A stretch of 23,468 nucleotides of DNA, from the IMG/VR virus record IMGVR_UViG_3300028394_000312, positions 1 to 23,468 of that record; one strand, 5' to 3'. A program made the position numbers and the translations under genes. The notes under the pieces are model-generated. The model had not been told where the DNA came from. It made no database searches and saw only the letters and a list, made by a program, of their open reading frames with translations. Below are positions 11,550-19,997 of this stretch, in pieces. Numbering within the stretch: the stretch's first letter is position 1; every line of letters begins with the position of its first letter. The stretch comes from a virus.

Positions 11550-13571
11550 TTATTTTTTTGTAACTACATTTGCTTTCCATTCGTGGCGGCAATGATATTC
11601 ATGCTTTGTAGTACCAGGTACTGTATACCATCCACCGCATCTATCCCATACAGAGTAACCCATTATCATTGAAATTTGCTCAATATCCGAACGAGAATAA
11701 AACTTATCTAAATCCATTAACCTTTGACAGAATGGTCTTGATGAATCATAATCTTTGTCCGAAAATCCTGCCCTCCAATCGTAAGAATAACGAATCATTA
11801 TCTCAGTAACTTTCGGACTTTTACCTTGCAATTCCGAAATTGGAGCAGTCAATTCCCTTTCAATCACAATATCTGTTCCGACCTTAGTTTCTTTAACGCT
11901 TAAATAAGCATTATCAACAAGTCCTTTCATTGCTTCATCAACGACCTTATTAGATACGTTTAAAGTGGTTGCAATTACTTCGCTTGTGATACGCTTGTCC
12001 TTACTAATTAAGTCCAAAATATTGGCTTCTAATTGGTTTAAAGCACTACTGTCTGCAAAGTATTCGTGGTCTTTAAAAGATTTAGTTTCAATAAGGTTAA
12101 ATTCGCCTGAATGTGTACCTACCAAATTAAACTCATTAAGCAATCCTTTGTAAGAATCATCCGAGAATTTTTGTACTTCATCATCCGTTAATGGACTATC
12201 ATCTATCCCCAAAAAAGTATTGACATCATTATCATTGAATCCAAATCCGTTTTTAAGCATTAACCCAGCTTGCTCCTTACTTAGTTTTCCGTTACCAAAC
12301 TGACGGACAATTCTCATTACGTTTTGATATTGTCTTCCTGAAAGATTCTTTAATGAATCATTCATTTGTGCTGGAGCTACAACTGGAGCTGCAACAACTG
12401 GAGCTGCAACAACTGGAGCAACCACAACCTGACCATCAGAAGTAGCTTCCCCAACTTGTAAAGGTTCTTTACCCATTAACTCACGAATCTCATTCTGTGT
12501 TAAATTGGCAGCAATAATAGCTTCGCTAAATTCAAACTTCAATGGTTCTACCGGTATAATTTTAAACTCCCCAACATCACCCTTTAAATTCCTTAGCCAA
12601 GTAAATATTTGTTCAAGCTCTTGCTGCCTTTCATTTACATAAGTATTATTAAATATCTCATACGCATCCCTTAATTCATTTCTGCTGAATGCAGATGTTC
12701 CCTGTATGCCGAATAATTGTGGTGATGTAACCTGATGTGCAGCAAATACTTCCTGCTGAATAAGATTGTTTACATTGGTAAAATCTTCCTTTGTAAGCAT
12801 TGTATTACCCAAATCCAAAATCTCAGCCGCATTATCTTTGCTCTTATTGAACATAATCACAACACGCTTCCCTTCAGAACCAGTAAACTTCTTCAGCAAT
12901 CCTTTCTCAACTTCACCTTTATTTTCTTCTCCAATCGGGTCTCCATTGTTTAAATTCACCAACTTAGAACCAACCCAACCTTGCTTTGCGTTTCCTAAAA
13001 TATGTCTTGATACCTCAATGTCACTTTCAATATAATTTAATCCCTGAAAGTAAGACGGATACGGATATACTTCGCTTGATGGATTATATTCCTTAATGTA
13101 TAAAACCTGACTTCCTATTGGATTATTTATGTTGAATGCATCATACTCACGCATTTTTTCTCTCATATCGTTCCAGTCATTCTTAACAAAAAACTTCTGT
13201 AAGTCTTTGCTAACCCTAACCTTATGAAATTCAAGATGATAAACCTCGCTTATTTTCTTTAATCTATTCCAAATAACTTGCAAATAATAACCACGATAAA
13301 GCTCGTCATCCTTAATACACTTCTTCATAACATCATTCCAAGTATCGTTTGAATTAGCTGAACCAGCATCCTCAAATCCCTTTCCGTAAATGTAATTGCA
13401 TTTGCCCTTAATTATAGCACCATGCTTAGGTGACTCGTTATATAAACTTAACAAGTATGTTGGGTAATCATTATGTGCGCCAAACTCTACATAACCCAAT
13501 CTTTTCTTTTCTTCAAATCTCGGTTGCTGAGCTTGGTCAAATTGTAAAACGATGTGTTTGTAGTTATCCAT
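11550..13571 (-). CDS. Portal protein fused to winged-helix and MuF-like C-terminal domains
   Basis: A 673-residue protein. Residues about 25-365 are a phage portal core: YVEFGAHNDYPTYLLSLYN, KGKCNYIYGKGF, FTNVNNLIQQEVFAAHQVTS then PQLFGIQGTSAFSRNEL are typical for the dodecameric DNA gate. A Val/Ala/Pro linker (about 382-401) leads to a helical piece, then a winged helix (about 511-575) and a C-terminal domain (about 593-673) with SRPFCQRL, YSVWDRCGGWYT and HCRHEWKA, similar to the Cys/His/Trp motif of Mu gpF-like minor head proteins. ATG at 13571 overlaps the previous gene by 8 bp (ATGGATAA); an upstream start would be TTG. Separate proteins in other phages, here one chain, so the portal carries its own minor head functions. 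Confidence 0.82.
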   Translation of the reverse strand: MDNYKHIVLQFDQAQQPRFEEKKRLGYVEFGAHNDYPTYLLSLYNESPKHGAIIKGKCNYIYGKGFEDAGSANSNDTWNDVMKKCIKDDELYRGYYLQVIWNRLKKISEVYHLEFHKVRVSKDLQKFFVKNDWNDMREKMREYDAFNINNPIGSQVLYIKEYNPSSEVYPYPSYFQGLNYIESDIEVSRHILGNAKQGWVGSKLVNLNNGDPIGEENKGEVEKGLLKKFTGSEGKRVVIMFNKSKDNAAEILDLGNTMLTKEDFTNVNNLIQQEVFAAHQVTSPQLFGIQGTSAFSRNELRDAYEIFNNTYVNERQQELEQIFTWLRNLKGDVGEFKIIPVEPLKFEFSEAIIAANLTQNEIRELMGKEPLQVGEATSDGQVVVAPVVAAPVVAAPVVAPAQMNDSLKNLSGRQYQNVMRIVRQFGNGKLSKEQAGLMLKNGFGFNDNDVNTFLGIDDSPLTDDEVQKFSDDSYKGLLNEFNLVGTHSGEFNLIETKSFKDHEYFADSSALNQLEANILDLISKDKRITSEVIATTLNVSNKVVDEAMKGLVDNAYLSVKETKVGTDIVIERELTAPISELQGKSPKVTEIMIRYSYDWRAGFSDKDYDSSRPFCQRLMDLDKFYSRSDIEQISMIMGYSVWDRCGGWYTVPGTTKHEYHCRHEWKANVVTKK
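12381..12420. repeat. 15-bp tandem repeat in the portal linker
   Basis: AACTGGAGCTGCAAC occurs at 12381-12395 and 12396-12410 and begins a third time at 12411-12420. It encodes the flexible Val/Ala/Pro linker between the portal core and its C-terminal domains. Slippage could change linker length. Confidence 0.85.
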
Positions 13572-13935
13572 TGTAAGTGATAAATGTGTTTGATTGTTCG
13601 TTGTATGTTGTAGGTTCAAATGTAGTTGTAGGATTTAAATACATGTACCCATCCTCAACTTTATTTAACCCTGATATGTTCGTATTTGATGAGCTTGCTT
13701 GCTCGTAAATATTATAAGTCCAAAATCCAGTCTCCCCATTTGTAAAAAAATCGTTTACAGTCATAACAAAAGTATCATATCTTTTTGTATCGGAAATATT
13801 TGTAGCCACGAATTTAACTATTTCTTGTGTGATGCGATTAGTAAATGTAAACAAAAAATAAGGATTTGTCAACAGACATTTCTCTGTCGCTGTAAAATAA
13901 ATATTCTTTGATTCGCCTTTGCTTAATACTATCAT
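13564..13935 (-). CDS. Hypothetical structural-module protein (123 aa)
   Basis: A 123-residue protein beginning MIVLSKGESKNIYFTATEKC and containing PYFLFTFTNRITQEIVKF, ETGFWTYNIYEQASS and TFEPTTYNEQSNTFITYNG. It is mainly beta strands, without a signal peptide, and has the look of a small virion protein; no family function is known to me. It lies between a terminator at 13947-13976 and the portal gene, which it overlaps by 8 bp, so it is expressed with the portal. Confidence 0.72.
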   Translation of the reverse strand: MIVLSKGESKNIYFTATEKCLLTNPYFLFTFTNRITQEIVKFVATNISDTKRYDTFVMTVNDFFTNGETGFWTYNIYEQASSSNTNISGLNKVEDGYMYLNPTTTFEPTTYNEQSNTFITYNG

Positions 13936-13946
13936 CTTTATTAATT

Positions 13947-13976
13947 AAAAAACCACCGACTTTAATCGGTCGGTGG
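13947..13976 (-). terminator. Intrinsic terminator after the tail tube-like gene
   Basis: Minus strand: CCACCGAC (13976-13969), an 8-nt loop, GTCGGTGG (13960-13953), followed by six T (13952-13947). The perfect 8-bp GC-rich stem and U-tract form a good terminator between the 179-aa gene and the 123-aa/portal genes. With no promoter visible after it, portal transcription must read through. Confidence 0.85.
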
Positions 13977-14018
13977 CTTCAATTTTTATTTACTTATTTA
14001 TTAAGTGCCTTAAGTGCC

Positions 14019-14558
14019 TTATGTGCCTGGTGTTTCTAAAGCAGAAACGATGTTACTCGGTACAATTAAGAAATCTTCTCTCTCTTGTGAATTTAGAGTA
14101 AGCATGTAACCATTTCTGTCAGCTAAGCCAGTTCCACTTCCTGATTCCGTTCCAGTCATCTGTAAGCCAAACTCTTTGCCATACATTCTCGCAGAACCAT
14201 CACCTTCAACAAGTACAAAAGTCAATCTGTTCTTAGCCAAAGTAGTAACAATATTTCTAACAGTTGCCGAACGACTATTGATAGGGAATTTTACTTCATG
14301 TGTAAAAAAGAAAGTTCCGTTTTCAGGTGATTTAGTTATTGAATTAGAAGCACTTGCTGTTCCTCTTGGAACCTCAAACTTCCAAAATCTTGTTCCTGAA
14401 TCTTTGGTTAAAGCAGTAACTGTTCCTGAAGCTGAAGTAACTCTACTAACTCCTGAAGCATCATAAAGATTTGAATTTTCAATTAAGTAAACGGTTTCAA
14501 CTCCGCCTACTGATTCGGTACATTCTATGGCGTACCCACCTGTAATTGCACAAGCCAT
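14019..14558 (-). CDS. Probable major tail tube or abundant virion protein (179 aa)
   Basis: A 179-residue beta-rich protein beginning MACAITGGYAIECTESVGGV. Segments such as VETVYLIENSNLY, FWKFEVPRGTASASNSI, NGTFFFTHEVKFPIN, KNRLTFVLVEGDGSARMYG and GYMLTLNSQEREDF have the pattern of the short tail tube-like proteins of Bacteroidota phages. It follows the major capsid protein and is bounded by terminators on both sides, as expected for a product needed in large amounts. Tube identity is inference; it could instead be a head decoration protein. Confidence 0.6.
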   Translation of the reverse strand: MACAITGGYAIECTESVGGVETVYLIENSNLYDASGVSRVTSASGTVTALTKDSGTRFWKFEVPRGTASASNSITKSPENGTFFFTHEVKFPINSRSATVRNIVTTLAKNRLTFVLVEGDGSARMYGKEFGLQMTGTESGSGTGLADRNGYMLTLNSQEREDFLIVPSNIVSALETPGT

Positions 14559-14571
14559 TGTTTATAGATTT

Positions 14572-14605
14572 AAAAAAAGGTGATGTTTTTTGCACCACCT
14601 TTTTT
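14572..14605 (-). terminator. Intrinsic terminator after the major capsid gene
   Basis: Minus strand: AAAAAAGGTGGTG, a 7-nt A-rich loop, then CATCACC and TTTTTTT. The stem pairs 13 bases with one G-T pair and the U-tract (14578-14572) ends it. It lies in the 56-bp gap between the capsid and the tail tube-like genes and would lower expression of genes after the capsid. The A/T-flanked hairpin could also work in the other direction. Confidence 0.85.
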
Positions 14606-14614
14606 AGTTATTAA

Positions 14615-15580
14615 TTAGATAGCAGATTTAAACTTAACACACTCTGATGTCAAAGCTACGTCAACTCCTAGCTTAAATTCGCAACGGAATCTTACGTCGT
14701 TGTTATCTTCGCTCCACCATAACTTATAAGCAGTTTCTTCAGTTTCTAAATCAACAGCTATTGCCATGTTTGATACACTGATTGCGTAAGCATCTCCAGT
14801 TGTATTTAATCCGTTAACTGGCTCAATCTTTACGTTTGTACCCGGTAAGATAAAACCTTCAAAGTTTGCATCTTGTGGATTGTAAGAGAATAAGTTCAAA
14901 GCTCTGTAAGCAAGAACCAACAATCTAAACCAATCGTATCCTACAAATATCTTAACATCACCCTTAGCCATTACTTCAGCAGGGATTGCTTTGTAAATAC
15001 CTTCAGTACAAGCAACAACGTTTGAAGCAGTAACAGTTGCGATTGCAGAACCACTTACACCTGTGTAACCTGATACGTTTGCATCTACTGGAGAACCAGC
15101 ATCAATCAACTTACTAAGTCCGTTAAACTTGTTTAAGTTTGCAGTTGCAGAACCTGAATCACCTTGCCATATTGCAGTTTCTAATTGTCCAGCAATACGA
15201 GCATTTTTCTTTGCAAGATAAGCAGCAGCAAATTCAGCACTTCCGAAATCTTCGTAAGTAGAACCAGCTCTTAATGCTTCCATTGTGAAATACGCTTCCA
15301 AATCTTTTGGACAGATTTTTTCTTCAACTTTAATCTTACCAGGAACGATTGTTCTCTGAGTAAAAGTAGTTGTACCTGAAGCATCAAAGCTACAAGATTG
15401 AGCAGCAAATACTGCATCTGTGTCCATCAAAGGAATTGCAGTAGGTCCTTTAACTCCTGTCAAAACGATACCGTTGTCAAGGATTAATTGTTGTGTTTTA
15501 GCTCCAATAACCGCTGATGTTAATAAAGGTTGAACCAGTTGTTTTGTATATGCTGATAAACCTGATAATGATAATGCCAT
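14615..15580 (-). CDS. Major capsid protein (HK97-like)
   Basis: A 321-residue protein, the best candidate for the capsid shell protein. It is rich in Ala/Gly/Thr and has features typical of Bacteroidota phage capsids: an N-terminal region (LSGLSAYTKQLVQPLLTSAV) without signal peptide, an early beta stretch (GKIKVEEKICPKDLEAYFTM), a helical spine (EFAAAYLAKKNARIAGQLET then AIWQGDSG), and C-terminal strands (GYDWFRLLVLAYR; ILPGTNVKIEPVNGL; WWSEDNNDVRFRCEFKLGV). It follows a scaffold-like gene and prohead protease, the usual order for these three genes, and is followed by a strong terminator. HK97 fold is inferred, not proved by a short motif. Confidence 0.82.
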   Translation of the reverse strand: MALSLSGLSAYTKQLVQPLLTSAVIGAKTQQLILDNGIVLTGVKGPTAIPLMDTDAVFAAQSCSFDASGTTTFTQRTIVPGKIKVEEKICPKDLEAYFTMEALRAGSTYEDFGSAEFAAAYLAKKNARIAGQLETAIWQGDSGSATANLNKFNGLSKLIDAGSPVDANVSGYTGVSGSAIATVTASNVVACTEGIYKAIPAEVMAKGDVKIFVGYDWFRLLVLAYRALNLFSYNPQDANFEGFILPGTNVKIEPVNGLNTTGDAYAISVSNMAIAVDLETEETAYKLWWSEDNNDVRFRCEFKLGVDVALTSECVKFKSAI

Positions 15581-15614
15581 TGTTTTTTTATTTTATTGTT
15601 AATTAAATTTATTA

Positions 15615-16151
15615 TTAGTTAAAAAGAACGTCATATGACCTTACTTTTTCTTCTTTAAAGTTTGATTTTGTAATGCTTGCATCAGGTGTTCCTGTTGGTG
15701 TTTCAGCAAGTGTTTGTGTAAGGTTTAAAAGTCCTTCAATTACCTTAGTTGCTTTTGCAAGTTTAGCTTCATATTCTGCAAACTTGGTTTCGTAAGATGC
15801 AAATTTCTCTGAAGTTGATGTTTCAAATGCAGCGAATTTAGCTGACATATCTTCAACCATTGGAGCAGCATTTGTTGATGGAACAATAACAGTAATTGCT
15901 CCGTTGTCTCCAACTGTTAAAACTGTACCATCTTCTATTGTGTAATCTCCTACTGGAGCTGGTACTCCTTGCATAGTTACTATTCCGCCTACTGACATTT
16001 CAGTAACTTCAATTTCAGTACCATCAGCAAGTGTATGCTTCATTGGTTGTACCATTTCAGGAACCATTGGTTCTGTTGGTGGAATCACTTCGTTTTTAAC
16101 TAACTCGTTAAAAGTTTCTCTTAATTTGATTAGTATTTCTTTTGTGTTCAT
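15615..16151 (-). CDS. Scaffold- or decoration-like protein with coiled coil (178 aa)
   Basis: A 178-residue protein. After a short helix (MNTKEILIKLRETFNELVKN) comes a compact beta domain near residues 38-90 (HTLADGTEIEVTEMSVGGIV; GDYTIEDGTVLTVGDNGAIT), then a coiled coil (about 100-145) with repeated Phe/Lys/Glu heptads (KFAAFETSTSEKFASYETKF) and a tail. A coiled coil between protease and capsid genes suits a scaffolding role; the beta domain could be a decoration element. Position immediately before the capsid gene supports scaffold. Two related uses of the beta unit are common in Bacteroidota phages. Confidence 0.65.
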   Translation of the reverse strand: MNTKEILIKLRETFNELVKNEVIPPTEPMVPEMVQPMKHTLADGTEIEVTEMSVGGIVTMQGVPAPVGDYTIEDGTVLTVGDNGAITVIVPSTNAAPMVEDMSAKFAAFETSTSEKFASYETKFAEYEAKLAKATKVIEGLLNLTQTLAETPTGTPDASITKSNFKEEKVRSYDVLFN

Positions 16152-16203
16152 AATGTAATATGTATTTATGTTTGATTTATTTAGTTTAGATTTTATTTAA
16201 TAC

Positions 16204-17442
16204 CTATTTTATTTCGTTCAATAGCTTCTCTATTCGTTGTAATGCTTCCTTTTCAGCTGTAATAGGTTCTTCATAATCAAACAAACCCTCAACGCTGAAA
16301 CCTTTATACTCGCCACTTTTAATTGATTGCCATACCATATCATTCTCAACGTAGAATGAACCAAACCAACTGCCATCTGCAACATCTTCAAATCCTTTCA
16401 TTGGCAAGATTCCACGTTTCTTATCCACTATAAAAGATTCAAACATAGTAACTCCATCAACCTTTTGATTTTGGTCGTGCATTAAATTAACGTGATTTTG
16501 GAATTTCTTTTTTGAAAACTTGATAGCAATTTGTCTAATAGTGTCCGCAGAAAACTTGACATAATGTTCTCCAAAGGATTCGTTTTGTCTGTATATTAAT
16601 TCATCTGCCAACATCAATGGTCCTGATATTATTCTTTCATCTTCATTAACTACCTGAAAGGACATAGCAAACTTTGAACCGATAGAACCAAGTTCCTTTA
16701 CTACATCAGCGTTATTATCATAATGCTTAGATATTCCAAGCTCTTTAATCTTTTCAACCTTTGCTTTATTACTTCCAGTTGCATAAACTCTTGATTCAGG
16801 TATTCCTAAATCTTTTGCTGTTTGTAGCATTCCTGTCAGCTCATTCCTTGCACTTATGATATAAACAGTCTTTCCTTCAGCAATTAAACGCTTAGCTAAA
16901 TCCTTGCCTCTTGATGTGCTTAAAGTATCATCATAATCAATACTAACTTTATCAGCTGCCATAGTAACTGGACCACCAGCAACCCAAGCATCACAAGTTC
17001 TCATTGATGCACATTTGAAATCAAATGCTTCGCAATACCCTAAATCTCCAGCATCAATAACATCATAAGGATTTAATTCACTTCCTATTCCCTGAGCAAT
17101 ACAATCTTTAATCTTTTGTCCTACATTGAAAAAAGAACAATTCTTACAACGTGATTCTTTTGCTAAATCTTCAGTAGTATTAAATTGCTTTCCTTTTGCT
17201 ATCCAATATTCATCATTCGGTAAGTTTGGATTTAATGGTCCATAATGAGCAACATCAATAGCATTTTGTCTATTCTTTAAATTAGTAGGAATATCCTGAG
17301 TAGCAATAGGACAAGCTTCTTGCTCGTTAAACGCAAGGAAGTCCTTCTTAATGGCTGGTAAATCAACGAGTGCCACGTATGATACTTCGGAATCATCATT
17401 CAAAGATTCGCTTATTTTTAACTCGTATATTGGTAAGTTCAT
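16204..17442 (-). CDS. XkdF-like prohead protease with inserted Cys-rich and HAD-like domains
   Basis: A 412-residue fusion. Residues 1-40 (YVALVDLPAIKKDFLAFNE) and about 255-412 together match XkdF/prohead protease proteins: SGPLMLADELIYR, NLMHDQ with His322, ESFIVDKKRG, GSWFGSFYVENDMVW and KGFSVEGLF with Ser383, the expected catalytic His and Ser. Between them lies an insertion. Residues about 60-158 hold Cys99-x2-Cys102, Cys114, Cys137, Cys144 and Cys150, a metal or iron-sulphur-type site. Residues about 164-250 form a HAD-like hydrolase: DYDDTL (Asp169/Asp171), IISAR (Ser197), Lys226/Lys228 and DNNAD (Asp242/Asp246). The protease presumably trims scaffold and capsid; the role of the insertions is unknown. 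Assignment of the catalytic residues is by motif. Confidence 0.78.
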   Translation of the reverse strand: MNLPIYELKISESLNDDSEVSYVALVDLPAIKKDFLAFNEQEACPIATQDIPTNLKNRQNAIDVAHYGPLNPNLPNDEYWIAKGKQFNTTEDLAKESRCKNCSFFNVGQKIKDCIAQGIGSELNPYDVIDAGDLGYCEAFDFKCASMRTCDAWVAGGPVTMAADKVSIDYDDTLSTSRGKDLAKRLIAEGKTVYIISARNELTGMLQTAKDLGIPESRVYATGSNKAKVEKIKELGISKHYDNNADVVKELGSIGSKFAMSFQVVNEDERIISGPLMLADELIYRQNESFGEHYVKFSADTIRQIAIKFSKKKFQNHVNLMHDQNQKVDGVTMFESFIVDKKRGILPMKGFEDVADGSWFGSFYVENDMVWQSIKSGEYKGFSVEGLFDYEEPITAEKEALQRIEKLLNEIK

Positions 17443-17481
17443 AATGTATTATGTTTAAATATTGGTTTTATTTAGTTTATT

Positions 17482-19566
17482 TTAGTTTATTCTCGCAGCT
17501 CTGTTCAAACGCTGTATTCTTTCTTGATTTCCTGATACATCACTTTCAAGTACAAACGCCCTTGATGTTGCAGATGACAACTGATTTACTTGCCCTTGAT
17601 TTAATAAAGTAGATTGTACTTGTGGTTGTACTGGAGCGTTTGGTATTGATGATGCAGATGGTAACGAAGCACCACCACCACCTCCACCACCTTTGCCCGG
17701 TATTTGAACAGCCATAATCTTTTTAATATTTGCAAGTCCAGCAGCAATAGCAATTCCAGCATTGATAGGCCCAAGCACCATTCCGACGTAAGGTATTTCT
17801 AATCCTCTTTGATATGCTGTAATTGCTGAAGTAGTTGTAGTAATTACAGATGAAGCTATTGCCATTATTTTACCAGCCATAGTATGTTTGCCAATTAATT
17901 CAGCAACTCCATCTAATGTTTTTGCTGTTTCATTAGCCGCTTCCATTACTGCTGCTGTTTGCTCTTTTTGTATATTCTTTCGCGCTTCTGCATTTGCTTG
18001 CTCATAAGCAAGTCTTGCCGCATCACTCTCAAATATTATAGTATCTTCTAAATCTTGATGTTCTTTAACAGCTGCTAATCTTTCATCAAAACTTAATTTT
18101 TGATTATTAGCTTTCTCTAATTCTTTATTGGCAGTAAGCAATATAAAAGCATCTATGTCTTCACCTTCTTTAATTAAAGCATCTTCCGCTTCTTTGTCTT
18201 TTTTAGCTTTTTGTGCAGCATCTATTGCATTTTTATCAGTAATCCAATTTGTATATAATAATTGAAGTGATTGAAATTTCTCAACATCGGATGCCTTACT
18301 ATTTTCAATAGATTTCTTTGCATTTAAATAATCAAAATCTAACTTTCTTTTTGCACGTTCATTTTCATCTTTAATATTTTTTAATTCTTCTTCTTGAGCT
18401 AATGTTCTACGCTGCTCCTGAAGTTGCTTATCCGCTTCAAGTCTTTCTTTGTTTGCTGCTTCTCTGTCCGCTTTTGCTTTTTCATTTGCTGCATCTCTGT
18501 CCGCTTTTGCTTTTTCATTTGCTGCCTTTATATCATCAGCTGACTTCTTATTTGCATTGGTTTCTTCTGTTGCTATTTCAAGATTTTGTTTTCTATGCAA
18601 AGCAACTCTTTCATCTAAAGCGGCTTGAACATTCTGATTCTGTTTATTAAATTCCTCAACTGATTTGTTAGTTGTTTCTTGTTGTTTTTTAATTGCATCA
18701 TCATCAGCATCATTTGCTTTTAATGTTGCTAAAAGGTTTTTATTCTTTTCAAGAGTATTTTCTGCTAATGCTCTATTTGATATTTGATAAGCAATCTTTA
18801 AAGCTGCCTGATTTAATTCTTCTTCTCTTATTGCCTTAGCACTTGCACCTGATGCTTTAAGCATTGCAAGTTTATAATCTGATGATTTTTGATATTCCTG
18901 ATTATTCCTTTCTAATTGTTTTGATTCTCTTTCTAACGCCTTTGCACTTTCATCAACCGCCTTTGCATTTGCTTTTGCTGCCGCTGCGTTTGACATAAAA
19001 TAAGAAGTCAATGCAACAATACCAGCTATTAATAAAGCAACCGCTGCAACAATAGCACCGATAGGATTAGCTGCCATTGCCGCATTCCATACCCATTGAG
19101 CAGCTGTAACAATCTTTTGTACGATTGTATAAGACATTGCAACCGCCTTCAATCTTTTCCAAGCATCAGCTGCCTCGCCCAATGCATTCAATCCTGTAGC
19201 CAACGCCATAGCAGATTGAACCTTTAACATTGTTTTTTCAACATCTTTACTCTCGGCTCCCATTAATCCCATCGCACCTTGAACCGCTGCAAATCCTCCA
19301 GCAACAACACTTAATGCTCCTGATAATGCTTTGAATTTAGCATCAGGATTAAACGCTTCCGTCAATGCCTTTGCATCTCCAATCCTATCTTTTAACTCCG
19401 CTGCTTTCTTTGCTGCATTCGCTGCTTGTACTGATGTTTCTCCAAACTTATCAGCCATCTTAGAAACCTCCGCTTGAGCTTCCCTCATTTGAGCTTTTAA
19501 ACTCTTTACACTTCCTTCCGCTGCCGATGTGTCAAACGATGCTTCTAATGCTACTACTTTTGCCAT
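17482..19566 (-). CDS. Tail tape measure protein
   Basis: A 694-residue protein that sets tail length. It begins with an alpha-helical part (residues 1-70, KSLKAQMREAQAEVSKMADK), continues with hydrophobic helices near 150-195 (AANPIGAIVAAVALLIAGIV, ALTSYFM), and a very long coiled coil (about 200-520) rich in Ala/Lys/Glu/Asp/Asn. A second hydrophobic zone near 570-625 (TMAGKIMAIASSVITTTTSA; GMVLGPINAGIAIAAGLANI) and a Gly-rich stretch (GKGGGGGGGASLPSASS) close it. This composition and length are typical. From the known proportion for siphophages, about 700 residues suggests a tail near 100 nm. A 33-bp in-frame duplication is noted separately. Tail genes lie on either side. Confidence 0.88.
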   Translation of the reverse strand: MAKVVALEASFDTSAAEGSVKSLKAQMREAQAEVSKMADKFGETSVQAANAAKKAAELKDRIGDAKALTEAFNPDAKFKALSGALSVVAGGFAAVQGAMGLMGAESKDVEKTMLKVQSAMALATGLNALGEAADAWKRLKAVAMSYTIVQKIVTAAQWVWNAAMAANPIGAIVAAVALLIAGIVALTSYFMSNAAAAKANAKAVDESAKALERESKQLERNNQEYQKSSDYKLAMLKASGASAKAIREEELNQAALKIAYQISNRALAENTLEKNKNLLATLKANDADDDAIKKQQETTNKSVEEFNKQNQNVQAALDERVALHRKQNLEIATEETNANKKSADDIKAANEKAKADRDAANEKAKADREAANKERLEADKQLQEQRRTLAQEEELKNIKDENERAKRKLDFDYLNAKKSIENSKASDVEKFQSLQLLYTNWITDKNAIDAAQKAKKDKEAEDALIKEGEDIDAFILLTANKELEKANNQKLSFDERLAAVKEHQDLEDTIIFESDAARLAYEQANAEARKNIQKEQTAAVMEAANETAKTLDGVAELIGKHTMAGKIMAIASSVITTTTSAITAYQRGLEIPYVGMVLGPINAGIAIAAGLANIKKIMAVQIPGKGGGGGGGASLPSASSIPNAPVQPQVQSTLLNQGQVNQLSSATSRAFVLESDVSGNQERIQRLNRAARIN
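18461..18525. repeat. 33-bp in-frame tandem duplication in the tape measure gene
   Basis: A 32-bp sequence (18461-18492) is repeated exactly at 18494-18525, a period of 33 bp or 11 codons. It encodes the two NEKAKADR units of the coiled coil. An in-frame duplication there would lengthen the tail slightly, so it may be a recent length change. Confidence 0.9.
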
Positions 19567-19582
19567 AATATTTTACTTATAA

Positions 19583-19987
19583 TTAATTGTAATATCTTAT
19601 TTCTATTGTTGTTTTATTTATGTAATCATCTCCTGAAGCTGTGTATAATGAAACATCATACTGCGCATTATAATTAAAGTAAAAAGCTTTAAATTCAAAC
19701 AATGGACTTAAATATATCGCACACTTATCGGAATCAAAATCCACATCCCAATCAAAACCATATATCCCACCACTATCCCTTTTCCAATCAGGAACAAATC
19801 CTAAATTGTTTTGCAATACTATTGCCGTTGGGTCATTACTTCCGACTTGTGAAAGTTGTGCAACGTAAGATTTATACCCACTACCAACAACCCAACCGCT
19901 TACATCGTTATATTCCAATGCTGCGCCTGGTTGTCCTGATATATCTAACCAAGTGCCTTGTAAAAAATCAAAACTTTTTAAATCCAT
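19583..19987 (-). CDS. Hypothetical tail-associated protein (134 aa)
   Basis: A 134-residue protein beginning MDLKSFDFLQGTWLDISGQP and rich in aromatic residues (YGFDWDVDFDSDKCAIYLSP; FKAFYFNYNAQYDVSLY). The pattern is a beta sandwich and no catalytic motif is visible. It lies between the 704-aa tail protein and the tape measure gene, with gaps of 10 and 16 bp, so it probably belongs to the tail tip or baseplate. I do not recognise a family. Confidence 0.72.
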   Translation of the reverse strand: MDLKSFDFLQGTWLDISGQPGAALEYNDVSGWVVGSGYKSYVAQLSQVGSNDPTAIVLQNNLGFVPDWKRDSGGIYGFDWDVDFDSDKCAIYLSPLFEFKAFYFNYNAQYDVSLYTASGDDYINKTTIEIRYYN

Positions 19988-19997
19988 ATAAAATATT

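Noticed and set aside
12766-13035. Plus-strand open frames inside the portal and other genes (such as 10994-11287, 14176-14466, 8224-8418)
   Set aside because: They lie antisense to well-supported genes, have no start context or recognisable protein features, and look like reverse-strand shadows.
16421-16429. TTATCCACT, one mismatch from a DnaA box
   Set aside because: A single 8 of 9 match inside the protease gene; several are expected by chance in 23 kb.
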